Shown here one piece after another: positions 56,500 through 64,000 of a stretch of 64,000 nt of DNA. Origin of the DNA: Methylococcaceae bacterium (GTDB taxonomy: Bacteria; Pseudomonadota; Gammaproteobacteria; Methylococcales; Methylomonadaceae); NCBI GenBank assembly GCA_013140705.1, contig JABFSH010000029.1:33458-97457 (forward strand), written 5' to 3'. Within the stretch, counting starts at the first letter, position 1. Every line of letters begins with the position of its first letter. The notes beneath the pieces are model-generated. The model did no database searches, was not told the origin of the DNA, and worked only from the letters and a program-made list of their open reading frames with translations. The position numbers and the translations under genes were made by a program.

Positions 56500-58044
56500 A
56501 TGAGCGAAAGCGCCTTTCCGTTACTTAGTCTAATCATTGCGCTGCCCTTGATGGGTGCCGTCTTAATCGGTGCTTGTCACCACATCAGGCTGGCCAAAAC
56601 CATTGCCTTATCCATCGCCTTGCTCGAACTGATCCCGACCCTGCTGGCCGTCAGGTGGTTTGATGCAACAAATGACAGCTTCCAACTGGTTGAACGCCAT
56701 ACCTGGATACCCAGCCTGAACATTGAGTTTCTTGTTGGAATAGACGGCATCTCCGTGTTATTTCTGCCAATGACGGCGGTGGTAACTGTGATGGCTATAC
56801 TGTCATGCTGGAATTCCATTTCGCATTTAAGCCGGTTTCATTTTGCCTTGTTACTGGCCCTGGAAAGCGTCACGATGGGGGTATTTTCAGCTCTGGATTT
56901 GGTGCTGTTCTTTCTGTTCTGGGAGCTCACGCTGCCGCTTATTTTTTTCCTGATCGGTTTATGGGGGGTCGGACCCAGACGACGAAGCGCAGCGACAAAG
57001 TACACCTTATTCATGCTGGTCGGCGGTGTGCCGATATTATTTGCCATTGTCATGCTGGCAATTAATCACGTGAACGTTGTCGTCGGCATCATTCCAAAAG
57101 ATTTGTCCTTTAGTTTTCCGGAACTTCTAGCCACACCGCTACCTGAAAACTTACAAGGCCTGGTATTTATCCTGTTACTGACGGGTTTTGCCATCAAGGC
57201 TCCCCTGATACCTTTTCACACCTGGCTGCCAACGGTCGCCATGGAAGGTTCACCGCAAATAACCGCTGTGTTGGTTGGATTAAAGCTGGGCGTTTACGGC
57301 ATACTGCGTTTTGCAATGCCGTTATCACCTTCCGCCGCTGTTGAATACAGTTGGGCCATGGGCATTGTGGGGGCGATTACTCTGATTTATTGCGCACTCA
57401 TCGCCTTACAGCAAACCAATTTGCGCCGATTGCTGGCGTATGCCAGTGTCAGTCATGTTGGCCTGGTGATCATCGGTCTGGCGTCATTAAATATCCAGGG
57501 TCTTCAGGGCGCGATTTTATCGCTGTTCAATTTCACCCTCATAGCCAGTTCGCTGATGCTGGTTGCAGGGTTTATTCAACATCGCCTGGGCAGTACTGAA
57601 ATTATCCATCTGGGTGGACTGGCAAAGGTTATGCCGCATTTGACTGTATTTTATTTCATCTTGACGTTCGCCAGCATAGGCGTACCAGGAACCATCGGAT
57701 TTCCTGCCGAATTATTGCTAATCATTGGCGCCATGCTCGCGCATCCCAGTCTGGCTATCACGGCATTGGCTGGATCGGTTCTTGGCGCTGCTTATATCTT
57801 GTCATTTTCCCGTCGCGCATTTTTGGGGCCAATTCATCATATTGCGGTCATGAAGGTGCAGGATCTGCGTTTACGGGAACGCTTGGTGTTGTGTCTCCCG
57901 CTCGCTTTGATACTGTTATTCGGTTTTTTCCCGAATCGTCTGTTGAATATCAATCAAAAATCGGCTGAGGCTTGGCTAACACGTTTGTTGGATCAACCTG
58001 CCATGGAAAACAGGGAAATGGCAAGATTAACTGAAGCTCCTTAG
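56500..58044 (+). CDS. NuoM-like membrane subunit of the DabA locus
   Basis: A 514-residue antiporter-like protein, about 14 helices. NuoM motifs: LVGIDGISVLFLPMTAVVTVMAIL, the helix-5 Glu in FLFWELTLPLIFFLIGLWG, the helix-7 Lys in GFAIKAPLIPFHTWLPTVAMEGSPQITAVLVGLKLGVYGILRF, and LAYASVSHVGLVIIG. It is the last gene of the locus. A family A repeat element follows about 190 bp past the stop. Its closeness to the 54944 gene in length and motif order suggests a duplication. Confidence 0.85.
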   Translation: MSESAFPLLSLIIALPLMGAVLIGACHHIRLAKTIALSIALLELIPTLLAVRWFDATNDSFQLVERHTWIPSLNIEFLVGIDGISVLFLPMTAVVTVMAILSCWNSISHLSRFHFALLLALESVTMGVFSALDLVLFFLFWELTLPLIFFLIGLWGVGPRRRSAATKYTLFMLVGGVPILFAIVMLAINHVNVVVGIIPKDLSFSFPELLATPLPENLQGLVFILLLTGFAIKAPLIPFHTWLPTVAMEGSPQITAVLVGLKLGVYGILRFAMPLSPSAAVEYSWAMGIVGAITLIYCALIALQQTNLRRLLAYASVSHVGLVIIGLASLNIQGLQGAILSLFNFTLIASSLMLVAGFIQHRLGSTEIIHLGGLAKVMPHLTVFYFILTFASIGVPGTIGFPAELLLIIGAMLAHPSLAITALAGSVLGAAYILSFSRRAFLGPIHHIAVMKVQDLRLRERLVLCLPLALILLFGFFPNRLLNINQKSAEAWLTRLLDQPAMENREMARLTEAP

Positions 58045-58237
58045 CTAGCAGGCCGTCAACAGCTATTATCAACTTCAATATAGTTATGGTACTGAATCAA
58101 TAATTACGAGATATCCAGAACCAATAAAGCCATTGAGAAATACTGAAAGCAACTATAGATTTTTAATTGATGAATTGAAACTAACAATACCAGCATAATC
58201 GTTACTGTTATTTTGTTCCGCTAACTAATTTACTTCA
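58045..58237. other. spacer, nothing recognised
   Basis: About 190 bp of AT-rich sequence between the last NuoM-like gene and the repeat element at 58238. No hairpin with a T-tract was seen, so the transcript end of the DabA locus is not evident here. Confidence 0.3.
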
Positions 58238-58405
58238 GGGAACCTCTAAAAATTATCCGTTCATGCTTCGACAAGCTCAGCACGAACGGATAAGTAACTG
58301 ATTTAACTAAATACCCGTTCGCACTCGACTGCATGGATGCAGGAGGTAGAGCAACGCATGGAGCAGTTGCCGAGAGCTTGTCGAAGTACAATTTTTAGGG
58401 TTCCC
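58238..58405 (+). repeat. Dispersed element, family A copy 3, with a ~46-bp insertion
   Basis: The ends GGGAACCTCTAAAAATT (58238-58254) and AATTTTTAGGGTTCCC (58390-58405) and the inner CTTCGACAAGCTCAGCACGAACGG match the 118-bp copies. The right inner arm (CCGTTCGCACT|GAGCTTGTCGAAG in other copies) is split by about 46 bp containing TGCATGGATGCAGGAGGTAG and ACGCATGGAGCAGTTGCCGA. This makes a nested insertion. It lies between the inorganic-carbon locus and the RNase T2 gene. Confidence 0.8.
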
Positions 58406-58488
58406 TTTAATTCTCATGCATACATCGCCATTGAGACCGGTATATAATCCAATTTGTTCAAAACAGCAAGACACTGAAGGAGACAGTC

Positions 58489-59475
58489 ATGCGTTACAAC
58501 GCTATTTGCTTAACTTTAGTTATTGTATTCGGAATCACAGTGTCGGGGTTGGCCGTCGCTGACGATCTCGGCGTGTTCACGGCGACCAGAACGTGTCAAG
58601 CGGTCAAAAGTATAAAAAGCGGTTTAAACCCTGGTAAAGTCAAAGTAACTGCGGGTAATACCTATCCGGCCATTAGCCTGAACAAACCAAACGGAAGTTT
58701 TGTCAAGCTCAGCATCAACGGCGCGAAGCCATCAGAGCGTTGGGTCCGATTGGATTGCGGCACACTGGCAGACGGTTCCACCACCTCTAATACTGCTAGC
58801 AGCAGAGACAACTTGCTAGTCTTAAGCTGGCAGCCGGCTTTCTGCGACATCCACGAACACGACGGCAAAGCGGAGTGTGATAGCGAAACCTCAGACCGGT
58901 TCGACGCGACCCATTTTACCCTGCATGGGCTTTGGCCACAGCCGAAGGGCAAGTATTACTGCAACGGGGTTTCTGACCAAGATATAAACAACGACAAGGA
59001 TGCGAAAGACTGGCACTTGCTGCCTTCTCCACCGGGACTCAGCACTGCCACCCTTGTCGAACTGGGCAAGGCGATGCCGGGAACGGCCTCCGATCTGCAC
59101 CGCCATGAATGGATCAAACACGGAACCTGCTTCGAGGCTAACAACGCCGGCACCTATTTCCACATTGCCCTGGCCCTGCAAAGCCAGGTCAACAATTCCG
59201 ATCTGCAGAAATTCATGGAGTCGAATATCGGAAAACCGGTATCCGCCACCGAAATAAACCAGGCTTTCGAGAAAACCTTCGGCCCCGGCTCTTCATCTGC
59301 ACTGCTGGTTGACTGCAAGCCAGACACCGACTCTCACCGCAACCTGGTCGTCGAAGTCCAGATCAAGTTGAAGGGTGAGCTGACCGAGACGACGCAGCTT
59401 GGCGCAGTTCTCGACAAGACCCGTCCCGACTCGAGTACTTGCAAGAACGCCATTGTTGATCCTGTGGGGTTCTAA
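58489..59475 (+). CDS. Secreted ribonuclease T2 family protein
   Basis: A 328-residue exported RNase. Residues 1-25 form a signal peptide (LVIVFGITVSGLAVAD). The T2 catalytic motifs are intact: CAS I FTLHGLWP (H146) and CAS II HEWIKHGTC (H206, E207, H211). Paired cysteines suggest disulphides in the periplasm. Residues about 30-95 form a small beta-rich extension before the T2 domain, not typical of E. coli RNase I. The gene starts a four-gene plus-strand islet. AAGGAG lies 9 bases before the ATG. The likely role is periplasmic or extracellular RNA degradation. Confidence 0.93.
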   Translation: MRYNAICLTLVIVFGITVSGLAVADDLGVFTATRTCQAVKSIKSGLNPGKVKVTAGNTYPAISLNKPNGSFVKLSINGAKPSERWVRLDCGTLADGSTTSNTASSRDNLLVLSWQPAFCDIHEHDGKAECDSETSDRFDATHFTLHGLWPQPKGKYYCNGVSDQDINNDKDAKDWHLLPSPPGLSTATLVELGKAMPGTASDLHRHEWIKHGTCFEANNAGTYFHIALALQSQVNNSDLQKFMESNIGKPVSATEINQAFEKTFGPGSSSALLVDCKPDTDSHRNLVVEVQIKLKGELTETTQLGAVLDKTRPDSSTCKNAIVDPVGF

Positions 59476-59635
59476 TGACACTGTGCCGAGACAGCTTGCC
59501 GAATTCAGATGGGCACGGAAAAGCAGTTTTACCAAAAATATTGATCAACTTAGAATTTTTTCTTAAAGAAGTTGATTATTTAAACTCCTGTTTACTACAG
59601 GGATCTCCCTCTTACATTACGAAAGGTAACTAGTG

Positions 59636-60823
59636 ATGGAAATAGCAGCTGAAAAGAAAAAATACAAAAGTGGTTTAGCTCTTTCAGGCGGGGGCTACAG
59701 GGCGACTCTGTTTGCCGTCGGGAGCTTGTGGCGGCTCAATGAACTGGGTGTTTTGAAAACACTCAGTCGAATTACTGCAGTGTCCGGTGGCTCAATTACG
59801 CTTGGCTACCTTGCGCTCCATTGGAAGGAGCTCAAATTTGACAAAAACAATGTGGCAACCAATTACAAGGAGCTTATCGCCGATCCATTGCAAACATTTT
59901 GCAGTCAAAAACTGGATATTATGGCGATATTAACGGGTTTACTCTCGCCCTTTGATACCATTGGGAATAAAGTTGCCAAAGCTTATGATGAAAGGCTGTT
60001 TAAAGGCGCACTACTCAAAGACATACCATCCGGCAAGGGTATTCCCGAGTTTATTTTTTATGCGACCAATTTTGATACGGGTTCCAGTGTTCGAATAACC
60101 AAAGATACGGTATACGACTATAAAATAGGTGAAGCCCCAATCCAGGATATGCTGCTTGCTCACGCGGTAGGCGCCTCAAGTGCTTTTCCGCCAATTTTTT
60201 CTCCGGTTATTCTCGATTCCAGTCAATGGGCATGGAAAAAAACCAAATTAGCTCAGCTTTACGATTACCAGGAGGGGATCTTGCGAAAACAGTTGACGCT
60301 GGTTGACGGTGGCCTATATGACAACTTGGGGCTTGAAGCCATTTGGAAAGAAGATCCCAACAGTAGTGATCATTTCGATCCGGTACTGGCATGTGACGCC
60401 GGAGCGCCATTAACCATCGGTTATGGGCTTAAACCAGGCTGGTTGAATGACCTGGTCAGTAAAACAGGCTTGACCAGAAACTGGGTTTCTCAGTCGTTGC
60501 GCATGTCAAACGTGATGACTGAACAACAGCGTGCACTTCGTAAACGCCAATTAATTGATAATTTCATAAAGAAAGTCTATGGCGGTACTTATTGGGGAAC
60601 TACGACACAAATCGCTAATTATGAGCTTCCTGATCCAGTCGCCACAGACACTGAAACCACCAAGCGCATTGCAGAAATTCCCACACGATTATCTACCATC
60701 TCTGCACAAGATCAAGGTCATCTCATCAACTGGGGCTATGCATTAGCCGACGCCGCCATTCGGAAACATGTGAATCCCGGTATGAGCCGAGGAGAACAGC
60801 CAATAAAGCAGTACCCCGTATAA
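59636..60823 (+). CDS. Patatin-like phospholipase
   Basis: A 395-residue cytosolic patatin-fold hydrolase; a GTG three bases earlier is an equally possible start. The oxyanion-hole motif GGGYRA is at residues 18-23. The nucleophile elbow is TAVSGGS with S50 as the candidate serine (A-V-S-G-G rather than G-x-S-x-G). The dyad aspartate is D224 in LVDGGLYDN. HAVGASSAFPP is a family-typical segment. No signal peptide is present. It would cleave acyl ester bonds of membrane phospholipids. AAAGG precedes the start. The two genes after it run in the same direction, with 41- and 30-bp gaps. Confidence 0.88.
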   Translation: MEIAAEKKKYKSGLALSGGGYRATLFAVGSLWRLNELGVLKTLSRITAVSGGSITLGYLALHWKELKFDKNNVATNYKELIADPLQTFCSQKLDIMAILTGLLSPFDTIGNKVAKAYDERLFKGALLKDIPSGKGIPEFIFYATNFDTGSSVRITKDTVYDYKIGEAPIQDMLLAHAVGASSAFPPIFSPVILDSSQWAWKKTKLAQLYDYQEGILRKQLTLVDGGLYDNLGLEAIWKEDPNSSDHFDPVLACDAGAPLTIGYGLKPGWLNDLVSKTGLTRNWVSQSLRMSNVMTEQQRALRKRQLIDNFIKKVYGGTYWGTTTQIANYELPDPVATDTETTKRIAEIPTRLSTISAQDQGHLINWGYALADAAIRKHVNPGMSRGEQPIKQYPV

Positions 60824-60864
60824 AGAACAGCCATTCATTCATAACTTATTGACAGTGATAAATC

Positions 60865-61974
60865 ATGAATATACTCCGTGCATTAAAAGAGAAACTTCTG
60901 CTGCTTTATATACTCACTTTTACAATGGGTGTCGTGTTTTATACCGCAACCCTGCTTATCCCCGCCACACAACAAACAGCATCTATCCCGGTTTTAAAAG
61001 CGTATTTCCTGAGCTTTTACGTGTTTATCGTCGGCTATATTGTTTTAAAAGCATACCAAGCAATTAAAGTTGCTGCGGAAAAGCAGAGCAATGACGATAC
61101 GGAAATAGTGTCATTTGCGGAGGTCAGCGAATTAACACGCTACGCCGCTGCGCAAGGGATTGACAAGGAAGTATCAAGCCAGCCTGAAGGAAGCCCGATA
61201 AAACAAAAGGTGACCATTCTCTGTCAATTAACCATCCTGCTCAACGAATGGGAAGCAGAGAAAACTCTTTCTCATGAAAAAATGTGTCAAGTCGTCGTGT
61301 TGTATTCCGAATTAAACCTTCTAACACCCGAACATATAACTGGGAAAACGCTCTGCGACTCACAAAAAGTTGATCAAGTGACCCAGCCATTACTCCGCGT
61401 TACCTGGCAAATGGTTTTCCCGCTGATTCTGATGAATGTCTTTCTCGATGGCTGGTTCCAGGATATGGTTGAGCCTGAAGAAGGCTTTTGGTTCTACCTA
61501 ATCTCCTTTCAACGCTATGTGCTGAATTATCTCAATCCCTTTCTCTGGGGAGCGATGGGGTCCTGTGTATATCTGCTCAAGATATACTCCGATCTTGCCG
61601 AAAACAATCTCTTTAATGAAGATAAACTCCAAGGCTGGGGAACACGCATCACGCTGGGTGCTATTTTGGGTGGCGTTGTGCAATTCATTTATGACTCTTC
61701 GTTGTTTACCAACACAGGAATAAATCTGGACGCTAATGCCATCGGGTTTTTAACCGGAATTGGCGTCAAAGTGGTTTACGGTGCCCTGGAAAAAACCATA
61801 GAATCTCTTTCGTCATTCATGAATTTGGATACTATCAGGAAAGACAGAGGCAGCCACAAAGAGATTCGTCGATATTTAAACGAAAAAATCTCGGCACTGG
61901 GGGAAAGTGCAGAGGATCAACAGAAGCGAAAAGTCATTCAGGAGATAGTCTCGGAGTTAAATAGCAAATCATAG
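60865..61974 (+). CDS. Unknown polytopic membrane protein of the patatin islet
   Basis: A 369-residue protein I cannot assign. Two membrane helices near the N-terminus (about 12-32 and 45-64) are followed by a charged, soluble segment (70-180). A second membrane block follows: LPLILMNVFLDGWF (about 188-200), LNPFLWGAMGSCVYLLKIYSDL (about 222-243), LGAILGGVVQFIYDS and NAIGFLTGIGVKVVYGALEKTIESL. The C-terminal 50 residues are charged and helical. Its position between a phospholipase and an exported MBL protein suggests a membrane partner for one of them. Confidence 0.75.
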   Translation: MNILRALKEKLLLLYILTFTMGVVFYTATLLIPATQQTASIPVLKAYFLSFYVFIVGYIVLKAYQAIKVAAEKQSNDDTEIVSFAEVSELTRYAAAQGIDKEVSSQPEGSPIKQKVTILCQLTILLNEWEAEKTLSHEKMCQVVVLYSELNLLTPEHITGKTLCDSQKVDQVTQPLLRVTWQMVFPLILMNVFLDGWFQDMVEPEEGFWFYLISFQRYVLNYLNPFLWGAMGSCVYLLKIYSDLAENNLFNEDKLQGWGTRITLGAILGGVVQFIYDSSLFTNTGINLDANAIGFLTGIGVKVVYGALEKTIESLSSFMNLDTIRKDRGSHKEIRRYLNEKISALGESAEDQQKRKVIQEIVSELNSKS

Positions 61975-62004
61975 GAACTCAACAATCGATACAATTAAAA
62001 GCTC

Positions 62005-63222
62005 ATGGCATCTTATAAATCCCAACTTATTGGATTGATTTTAATCATTCTGTCCGGCACTGCTTTTGCCCAACCAAATGATCTTGAAATTCACTATATT
62101 AATGTCGGGCAAGGAGGATCCACCTTAATCATTGGCCCCAATGGCACCAAAATACTCTATGACTTTGGACGAGTCTCCGGCAGAATCAATATCGTCCCTT
62201 ATTTAAAAGAGCAGCTGAAATTATCCCCCGTAAAAGGCATTGACTACGCAATTATCAGTCATGGCGACAAGGATCACTATATGGGATATCGGGATCTTGT
62301 TGTTAAGGAAGTAGGAGGTTTTGATATTCTAAAAGCAAACTATGAGCCTGGCACCAGCAAACACAGTGTCACGTTAGAAAAATACCTGTTCGGTCCAGCA
62401 AAGGAAACTAGCGCTGGAGCTTTCAAGCCTATTTCCTTGGGGTTTCGCATTGATCTCGGCAATGGAGCACAGGCGATTGTTATGGCCGCAAATGGCTATG
62501 TGCTGGGCGACGAAATCCCTCCCCTCAATTCAGCGGATCAACGGAATAAAAAAAGGATGAACGAAAATGACCGGTCGATAGCGCTATTTATCGAGTACGG
62601 GAAATTTCAATACATTCTGGATGGCGATCTGGGTTCTGGACCTGAACGTTGCTCTCAACATGACACCAATCAACGGGACATACAAACCAAAGTTGCTCAA
62701 AGACTCCTTGATCTTGGCTTCATGAAAAAGAATCAAGGGGTCGATATGTTACATGTTGCCCATCATGGCAGTGAAAGCAGCACGTCTTGGGCTTATTATC
62801 AACTGGTTAAACCCGAGGTTGCCATCATCAGCGTAGGACCTGATCAGGGCAGCTTCCTGCATCCTCGCGTTGACGTGGTTGAGGGAGTGCTCACCTGTAA
62901 AACCAGTGACGGGTTATTTCGTGAAGATGCTTGCTCGGAAAAGCAGGGAGGAGACACGAGAGCCGAATGCTTTTCCCTTGCAGAGCGAGCTCCGTCCTTG
63001 AAAGCCCTCTATCAAACCGATTATGGTACCCCAGGAACCTCTTCAACCGGGAGTACCAGCTTCCAGGGTTTCGTTAGCGGTGATATTCAAATAAAGACCG
63101 ATGGTGAGACGGGTTATTCCGTTCATTGGACAGGCAGAACGATTCCTTCACAGCAAGCAGATTTCCACAACCCTGTAATTCCTGATCAAAGGAGTTTTCA
63201 GTTTGATGAAGATCAGCGATAG
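62005..63222 (+). CDS. Exported ComEC-like metallo-beta-lactamase-fold hydrolase
   Basis: A 405-residue protein. Residues 1-22 form a signal peptide (LIGLILIILSGTAFA). The MBL domain begins LEIHYINVGQGGSTLIIGPNGTKILYDFG, the opening of ComEC-type MBL domains. The metal motif HGDKDH is at residues 86-91 (HxDxDH), the bridging Asp is in LDGDLGSG, and HVAHHGSESS holds the last His. The C-terminal ~110 residues (with CKTSDGLF and ACSEKQGG) are unrecognised. ComEC MBL domains are predicted nucleases, so an exported DNase or phosphodiesterase is possible. It is last in the islet; a RAYT remnant starts right after the stop. Confidence 0.87.
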   Translation: MASYKSQLIGLILIILSGTAFAQPNDLEIHYINVGQGGSTLIIGPNGTKILYDFGRVSGRINIVPYLKEQLKLSPVKGIDYAIISHGDKDHYMGYRDLVVKEVGGFDILKANYEPGTSKHSVTLEKYLFGPAKETSAGAFKPISLGFRIDLGNGAQAIVMAANGYVLGDEIPPLNSADQRNKKRMNENDRSIALFIEYGKFQYILDGDLGSGPERCSQHDTNQRDIQTKVAQRLLDLGFMKKNQGVDMLHVAHHGSESSTSWAYYQLVKPEVAIISVGPDQGSFLHPRVDVVEGVLTCKTSDGLFREDACSEKQGGDTRAECFSLAERAPSLKALYQTDYGTPGTSSTGSTSFQGFVSGDIQIKTDGETGYSVHWTGRTIPSQQADFHNPVIPDQRSFQFDEDQR

Positions 63223-63238
63223 TTCGTTTTCCTAAAAA

Positions 63239-63424
63239 GAGCAGTTCAAGCAGCCGCTGGTGGTTTCTGATTTGGAAGCGATACGTTGTCATCTGAACAA
63301 GGACTGCACGCTTGGATCGAGTCAATTTCAGGATGACATCGAGGCCATGGTGGGGCGACGCGCCAAAATTGCTCCGCTGGGACGCCTAAAGAAACGGCAA
63401 GCGGTTGGAATAAAAGTAACCTGA
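63239..63424 (+). pseudogene. RAYT (REP-associated transposase) C-terminal remnant
   Basis: A plus-strand frame of 61 codons just after the MBL gene reads DLEAIRCHLNKDCTLGSSQFQDDIEAMVGRRAKIAPLGRLKK, the C-terminal signature of REP-associated tyrosine transposases. The catalytic part is missing. The last bases overlap a 21-bp sequence (63413-63433) that is inverted at 63849-63869. It is a dead right end of a RAYT unit. Confidence 0.75.
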
Positions 63425-63433
63425 CCCCTTTTT
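63413..63433. repeat. RAYT-associated inverted repeat, left copy
   Basis: A 21-bp sequence starting AAAGTAACCTGACCCC and ending in five T. It is the perfect inverse complement of 63849-63869. It lies at the 3' end of the RAYT remnant. Confidence 0.85.
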
Positions 63434-63453
63434 CCTAGTTAGGATGTCTAATA

Positions 63454-63789
63454 ATGGTTAAATGGAAAATCTCGGTGGTCTTAACTAAGTTGACGCTCTC
63501 TGCGATCAAGCACACTATGAAAATCGCTCTTTTGAGGGAGGCGCGACCGTTAGCACATAACGAGAACGTAGAACTATTTGACTCAATTGACTACTTAGAC
63601 ATCGAAGAGTTGAGCGAGCTTTATGCTATCGTAATGGTTGGGTTATTGGAGAGTCCTCAGGAGTTCGGGAGCTTTAAAAAATATGCAAGGGAAAAAGGCT
63701 TTCAATCGGTTGATACGCTCTGGAACAACGAAAGTCTCGGCAGTGCAATGGAGAGGGGTTGTGAGCTTCTTGAGCTTAAAACCATTTAA
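63454..63789 (+). CDS. Small protein, DUF3775-like (tentative), between RAYT units
   Basis: A 111-residue protein. The N-terminus (KISVVLTKLTLSAIKHTMKIALL) is basic and helical. The middle, DYLDIEELSELYAIVMVGLLESPQEFGSFKKYAREKG, resembles the acidic helix-turn-helix of DUF3775 proteins, but I am not sure. No membrane helix. AGG lies 10 bases before the ATG. It sits between two copies of a RAYT-associated inverted repeat, so it may have arrived with these elements. Function unknown. Confidence 0.5.
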   Translation: MVKWKISVVLTKLTLSAIKHTMKIALLREARPLAHNENVELFDSIDYLDIEELSELYAIVMVGLLESPQEFGSFKKYAREKGFQSVDTLWNNESLGSAMERGCELLELKTI

Positions 63790-63798
63790 CAAGCCGCT

Positions 63799-63838
63799 CC
63801 ACCCGACCAAAAACCGCTACGCGGTTTTAGTCGGGTGG
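63799..63838. repeat. REP-like palindrome next to RAYT
   Basis: CCACCCGAC (63799-63807) pairs with GTCGGGTGG (63830-63838), and inside AAAACCGC pairs with GCGGTTTT apart from one mismatch and a bulge. It begins 10 bp past the stop of the small gene and lies close to a RAYT. It has the form of a REP hairpin. A-rich sequence follows on the plus strand, so it is not a classical terminator in that direction. Confidence 0.7.
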
Positions 63839-63848
63839 AAAAAAGCGA

Positions 63849-63869
63849 AAAAAGGGGTCAGGTTACTTT
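63849..63869. repeat. RAYT-associated inverted repeat, right copy
   Basis: The inverse complement of 63413-63433 over 21 bp, ending GGTCAGGTTACTTT. It lies 44 bp before the start of the second RAYT gene, where the left end of that unit is expected. Confidence 0.85.
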
Positions 63870-63913
63870 AATCTGCTATCATGACTCCATTATGCCCTAT
63901 ACCTCCAACCACT

Positions 63914-64000
63914 ATGGCCCGCCTTCCCCGCCTTAACTTACCGAATATTCCTCAGCACATTGTGCAGCGCGGCAACAATCGCCAAGCCATTTTTTTCCAC
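63914..64000 (+). CDS. REP-associated tyrosine transposase (RAYT), N-terminal part cut by window edge
   Basis: The first 29 codons of a RAYT gene: MARLPRLNLPNIPQHIVQRG then NNRQAIFFH. This is the IS200-like start, where PxHIxQRGNNR leads to the His-hydrophobic-His metal site, so the first His of that motif is probably the H at the edge. The catalytic tyrosine lies beyond the window. RAYTs are single-copy domesticated relatives of IS200/IS605 transposases that move or bind REP palindromes. A 21-bp inverted-repeat copy and a REP-like palindrome lie just upstream. Confidence 0.85.
   Translation, partial: MARLPRLNLPNIPQHIVQRGNNRQAIFFH

Noticed and set aside
59636..60823. Interpretation of the patatin gene as a CBASS CapV effector
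   Set aside because: No cGAS/DncV-like nucleotidyltransferase or ancillary CBASS gene is present on either side, and the last gene of the set encodes an exported protein.

Overview
The window comes from a methylotrophic gammaproteobacterium, most likely a methanotroph of the order Methylococcales. This is inferred from a complete fhcBADC operon (the formyltransferase/hydrolase complex of the tetrahydromethanopterin/methylofuran C1 pathway) sitting among typical gammaproteobacterial housekeeping genes: rsmA-pdxA, dapC-dapD-dapE, cmoB, hemB and dgkA. No methane monooxygenase, rRNA or tRNA gene was seen. The sequence is moderately AT-rich, with a more AT-rich block around 20.8-25.2 kb.

Layout. 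1-5.3 kb: lipid and small genes (end of a PAP2 phosphatase, a glycosyltransferase, dgkA, a Pho-box-like promoter, a YjfB-type protein, a membrane protein with a striking C-terminal repeat, an ArsC-type reductase). 5.4-30.2 kb: a large exopolysaccharide region of the exosortase-A-associated type. Its left arm (minus strand) holds an acyl carrier protein, two alpha/beta hydrolases, a glycosyltransferase, a polysaccharide deacetylase, an AMP-forming ligase and a PLP decarboxylase, and runs directly into pdxA and rsmA. Its right arm holds a GT-C-like membrane protein, three more glycosyltransferases, an acyltransferase, a methyltransferase, a flippase, an O-glycosylation ligase and a PaaK-like ligase. 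Exosortase itself is not in the window. The region carries an embedded Uma2 gene, a decayed IS1595-type transposase and dispersed repeats.

30.3-35.4 kb: fhcB-fhcA-(DUF1640 coiled-coil gene)-fhcD-fhcC, ending in a good intrinsic terminator. 35.6-40.2 kb: an M48 lipoprotein peptidase and the lysine/diaminopimelate genes dapC, dapD and dapE, with a YffB-type ArsC-like protein. 40.4-46.5 kb: an amino-acid permease, cmoB, an MlaC-like protein, hemB, a DUF599 protein and a FUN14-like protein. 46.8-58.0 kb: a six-gene inorganic-carbon-uptake locus with a SulP transporter, a long DabA that keeps its carbonic-anhydrase-like zinc residues, and four NuoL/NuoM-like membrane subunits. 58.5-63.2 kb: an accessory islet with a secreted RNase T2, a patatin-like phospholipase, an unknown membrane protein and an exported ComEC-like metallo-beta-lactamase-fold protein. 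63.2-64.0 kb: two REP-associated transposase (RAYT) units, one decayed and one cut by the window edge, flanking a small gene.

Short dispersed repeats mark many boundaries: a ~118-bp inverted-repeat family in three copies, a second ~150-bp family in two copies, a REP-type hairpin and two further MITE-like inverted repeats. The most interesting parts are the extended DabA locus, the coiled-coil gene inside the fhc operon, the two exosortase-associated hydrolases without a serine nucleophile, and the RNase T2/patatin/MBL islet. All family assignments rest on motifs read by eye; no database search was run.
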